NCBI GenBank assembly: GCA_937901695.1
Contig: CALDJN010000184.1
Location: 1 to 6,467, forward strand
Reading direction: 5' to 3'
Length of the DNA stretch: 6,467 bases
Source of the DNA: an uncultured Anaerocolumna sp.
Lineage (GTDB): Bacteria > Bacillota > Clostridia > Lachnospirales > Lachnospiraceae
The translations under genes were made by a program, and so were the position numbers. Shown one piece after another: positions 4,898 through 6,467 of the stretch. The stretch's first letter is position 1. Every line of letters begins with the position of its first letter. The notes under the pieces were generated by a model, which was not told where the DNA came from, did not search any database, and worked only from the letters and a program-made list of their open reading frames with translations.

Positions 4898-6037
4898 ATG
4901 AAAATATGCATTGACGGTATAGGTACTGCAAAATTACCTGGGACGGGCTTATACACATATACCTATGAATTACTCCAAAACCTGTTTTGTATCTATCCCC
5001 AGCCTGACTATCATTTAATATGGGACGAGTCATCTCCTATAAATCAGTGGGAAAATAGAAGGAATGTGGATTTTCTTCCTCTGATGAGAAGGAATGAAAG
5101 TGACAATTCAAAAGCTATCCTGGAGTACCTTACCGGTAACGGCATTAATTTATTTCATTCCCCCAATAATGGCTTAAGCATTCCTTTAGAAGGAGAAAAA
5201 GGTACCTGTAAATATGTTATGACAATTCATGATGTAATTGCATTTACAAATCCTGAAATGGTAGATGATAAATATTTAAGAAGGTTTCAACTTACTTTAC
5301 CGAAGGCAGCAGAAAAAGCAGACAAGATTATTGCGGTTTCAGGTTCTATAAAGAATCAGCTTATGAATGTTTTAGGCGTTCCCGATGATAAAATTGATGT
5401 TATATACCCGGGCTGTTCAAATCAATTCAGACCTTTGGACAAAGAAAATTGCAGGGAATTTATTAAAAATCAATATCATATTCAGGGTGACATTATTTTT
5501 TATGCCGGTAGTATTCATATCCGAAAAAACCTTGTAACTTTATTACGGGTTTTTAGTGATATAAAAAAGAATAACAAAGGTTTAAAACTTGTAATTGCCG
5601 GTAAAATCGAAGGTAAGAGGCAAGAACATTATTCCATATTAAAAGACTTGGCAAAATATCTGAAAATAGAAGATGATTTGATATTTGTTGGAATTGTTGA
5701 TTATAAATATATGTCATATTTTTATAATGCATCAAGGTGTTTTGTAAACCTTTCGGACTACGAAGGTTTCCCAATGACTGCCATTGAGGCTATAAACTGT
5801 GGAATCCCAACCATATGCAGTAATATCCAGCCTTTTTTAGAAACAGTAGGTGACAAAGCCTTACTGGTGAATCCCAAAAACCAGGAGGAAATCAAGAATG
5901 CAATATTGGAAGCACTGGATAGGAAAAATCAAGTTTGGGATTTAATGAATGACAGCAATAGTATTGAAAAAGAATACAGCTGGAATGAAACCATAAGGAA
6001 TTATGTTAGATTATATGAAAACCTTCTTTGGGGATAG
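4898..6037 (+). CDS. Family 4 glycosyltransferase (GT-B fold)
   Basis: The protein has 379 residues, normal for a complete GT4 enzyme that transfers a sugar from a nucleotide-sugar donor with retention of configuration. The N-terminal acceptor domain starts MKICIDGIGTAKLPGTGLYTY with the glycine-rich loop, and carries HSPNNGLSIP near 87-96, TIHD near 109-112 and IIAVSGSIKNQL near 144-155. The C-terminal donor domain has YAGSIHIRKNL near 202-212, with the conserved G...RKN phosphate-binding element (R209, K210), LVIAGK near 231-236, and the E-x7-E motif EGFPMTAIE (E289, E297) followed by CGIP. There is no signal peptide or transmembrane segment, so it is cytoplasmic or peripheral. AAAGGG (4884-4889) lies 8 nt before the start and overlaps the upstream stop. 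Context suggests glycosylation of a spore-surface polymer or protein. Donor and acceptor cannot be read from the sequence. Confidence 0.93.
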   Translation: MKICIDGIGTAKLPGTGLYTYTYELLQNLFCIYPQPDYHLIWDESSPINQWENRRNVDFLPLMRRNESDNSKAILEYLTGNGINLFHSPNNGLSIPLEGEKGTCKYVMTIHDVIAFTNPEMVDDKYLRRFQLTLPKAAEKADKIIAVSGSIKNQLMNVLGVPDDKIDVIYPGCSNQFRPLDKENCREFIKNQYHIQGDIIFYAGSIHIRKNLVTLLRVFSDIKKNNKGLKLVIAGKIEGKRQEHYSILKDLAKYLKIEDDLIFVGIVDYKYMSYFYNASRCFVNLSDYEGFPMTAIEAINCGIPTICSNIQPFLETVGDKALLVNPKNQEEIKNAILEALDRKNQVWDLMNDSNSIEKEYSWNETIRNYVRLYENLLWG

Positions 6038-6107
6038 GTGTAAAAAGAGAATAATGGAGCCGTAAGGGGCTGGTGCAAAATAGAAACCTGTCATTGCTAT
6101 GAAAGCG

Positions 6108-6220
6108 TGTCATTCTGAGCAAAAAATCAACGAAGTCGAATTATAAGCTTGAAGAATCTAACTTTGAAATGAGATTCTTCGAGCCAAATTCAGCAAGCTG
6201 AATTTGCTCTCAGAATGACA
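6108..6220. repeat. 113-bp dispersed-type element with 12-bp inverted ends
   Basis: TGTCATTCTGAG (6108-6119) and its exact reverse complement CTCAGAATGACA (6209-6220) bound the element. Inside are GAAGAATCT (6151-6159) with AGATTCTTC (6172-6180), and AAATTCAGC with GCTGAATTT (6186-6205, 2-nt loop). The TGTCATTCTGAG...GAAGAATCT pattern belongs to a class of short palindromic, non-coding repeats common in intergenic DNA of varied bacteria. There is no coding sequence. It lies 70 nt after the glycosyltransferase. Confidence 0.75.
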
Positions 6221-6231
6221 TTTTTTGTTTT
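6108..6231 (+). terminator. Possible repeat-derived terminator after the glycosyltransferase
   Basis: The outer 12-bp stem of the repeat element is followed at once by TTTTTTGTTTT (6221-6231). In a rightward transcript this gives a closed stem with a branched interior and a U-tract, a plausible intrinsic terminator for the 4357-6037 transcript. The long distance between the arms makes it slower to fold than a usual terminator, so confidence is modest. Confidence 0.35.
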
Positions 6232-6345
6232 ATCAAAAAGCTAGCTTTGCTGAATTTGCTCTCAGAATCTAACTTTGGGATGGGATTCTTCGCCCCTTGG
6301 GCTCAGAATGACAGGTTTTTGTTTCATCAAAAAGCTAGTTTTGCT
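6209..6345. repeat. Direct repeats flanking a second partial palindromic unit
   Basis: A 43-44 bp stretch from CTCAGAATGACA through a T-rich run to ATCAAAAAGCTAG occurs at 6209-6251 and again at 6302-6345 with few differences, offset by 93 bp. Between them, a 29-bp stretch at 6264-6292 repeats the core at 6153-6181 (26 of 29 identical, AGAATCTAACTTTG at its start), with AGAATC/GATTCT arms. The 17-bp GAATTTGCTCTCAGAAT at 6200-6216 recurs at 6252-6268. The pattern looks like a tandem duplication or nested insertion of the element at 6108-6220, leaving the second copy without its left end. Confidence 0.65.
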
Positions 6346-6382
6346 TTATTAATAATGTTTTCAAGCTGTAATACAAATTTTT

Positions 6383-6406
6383 ATTATTATTATTATTATT
6401 ATTATT
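6383..6406. repeat. (ATT)8 trinucleotide microsatellite
   Basis: Eight uninterrupted ATT units sit in non-coding A+T-rich DNA after the repeat complex. Such tracts can vary in length by slippage. No open frame spans it and no downstream gene start is visible before the window ends. Nothing else is recognisable from 6346 to 6467. Confidence 0.9.
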
Positions 6407-6467
6407 TTGGCTATATTCTTTAATAAACTAGCATTTTTATTAGTCCAGTGTATCTATTTTGTACATG

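Overview
The window looks like chromosomal DNA from a low-G+C, endospore-forming member of the Clostridia. The main evidence is four genes encoding SPOCS (DUF3794, PF12673-type) domains, a family known mainly from spore-forming Clostridia through the spore-coat morphogenesis protein SipL. A+T-rich codon use, strong AAGGAGG-type ribosome binding sites, and promoter-like motifs resembling the mother-cell sporulation sigma factors E and K all agree. The species cannot be named from the sequence.

Layout. On the minus strand, transcribed leftward from about 1780, are three genes. The first (1639-1178) is a cysteine-rich protein with a carboxypeptidase-regulatory/CnaB-like beta-sandwich. The second (1060-473) is a single-SPOCS protein of 195 aa. 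The third is another single-SPOCS protein that starts at about 454 and runs off the left edge. On the plus strand, transcribed rightward, are a 654-aa protein with two SPOCS domains fused to a TolB/PD40-type beta-propeller (2010-3974), a divergent single-SPOCS protein of 175 aa (4357-4884), and a family-4 glycosyltransferase 13 nt downstream (4898-6037). The window thus holds five SPOCS domains in four proteins.

Non-coding regions. The divergent intergenic region (1640-2009) carries a sigma-E-like promoter candidate rightward, a sigma-K-like candidate leftward, and three adjacent hairpins in the leader of the leftward operon. The gap at 3975-4356 has no credible gene but holds two 26-bp direct repeats and a run of hairpins, which could be a structured RNA or the remnant of a mobile element. 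The tail at 6038-6467 is a complex of dispersed-type inverted and direct repeats (TGTCATTCTGAG class), with a T-tract that could terminate transcription, followed by an (ATT)8 microsatellite.

Interpretation (inference). The genes look like a spore-envelope module. The SPOCS proteins would be assembly or coat components, the Cys-rich beta-sandwich protein a cross-linkable structural component, the propeller fusion a scaffold with a large interaction surface, and the glycosyltransferase a modifier of a spore-surface glycan or glycoprotein. The SPOCS-propeller fusion and the hairpin-rich gap at 4054-4320 deserve most attention.
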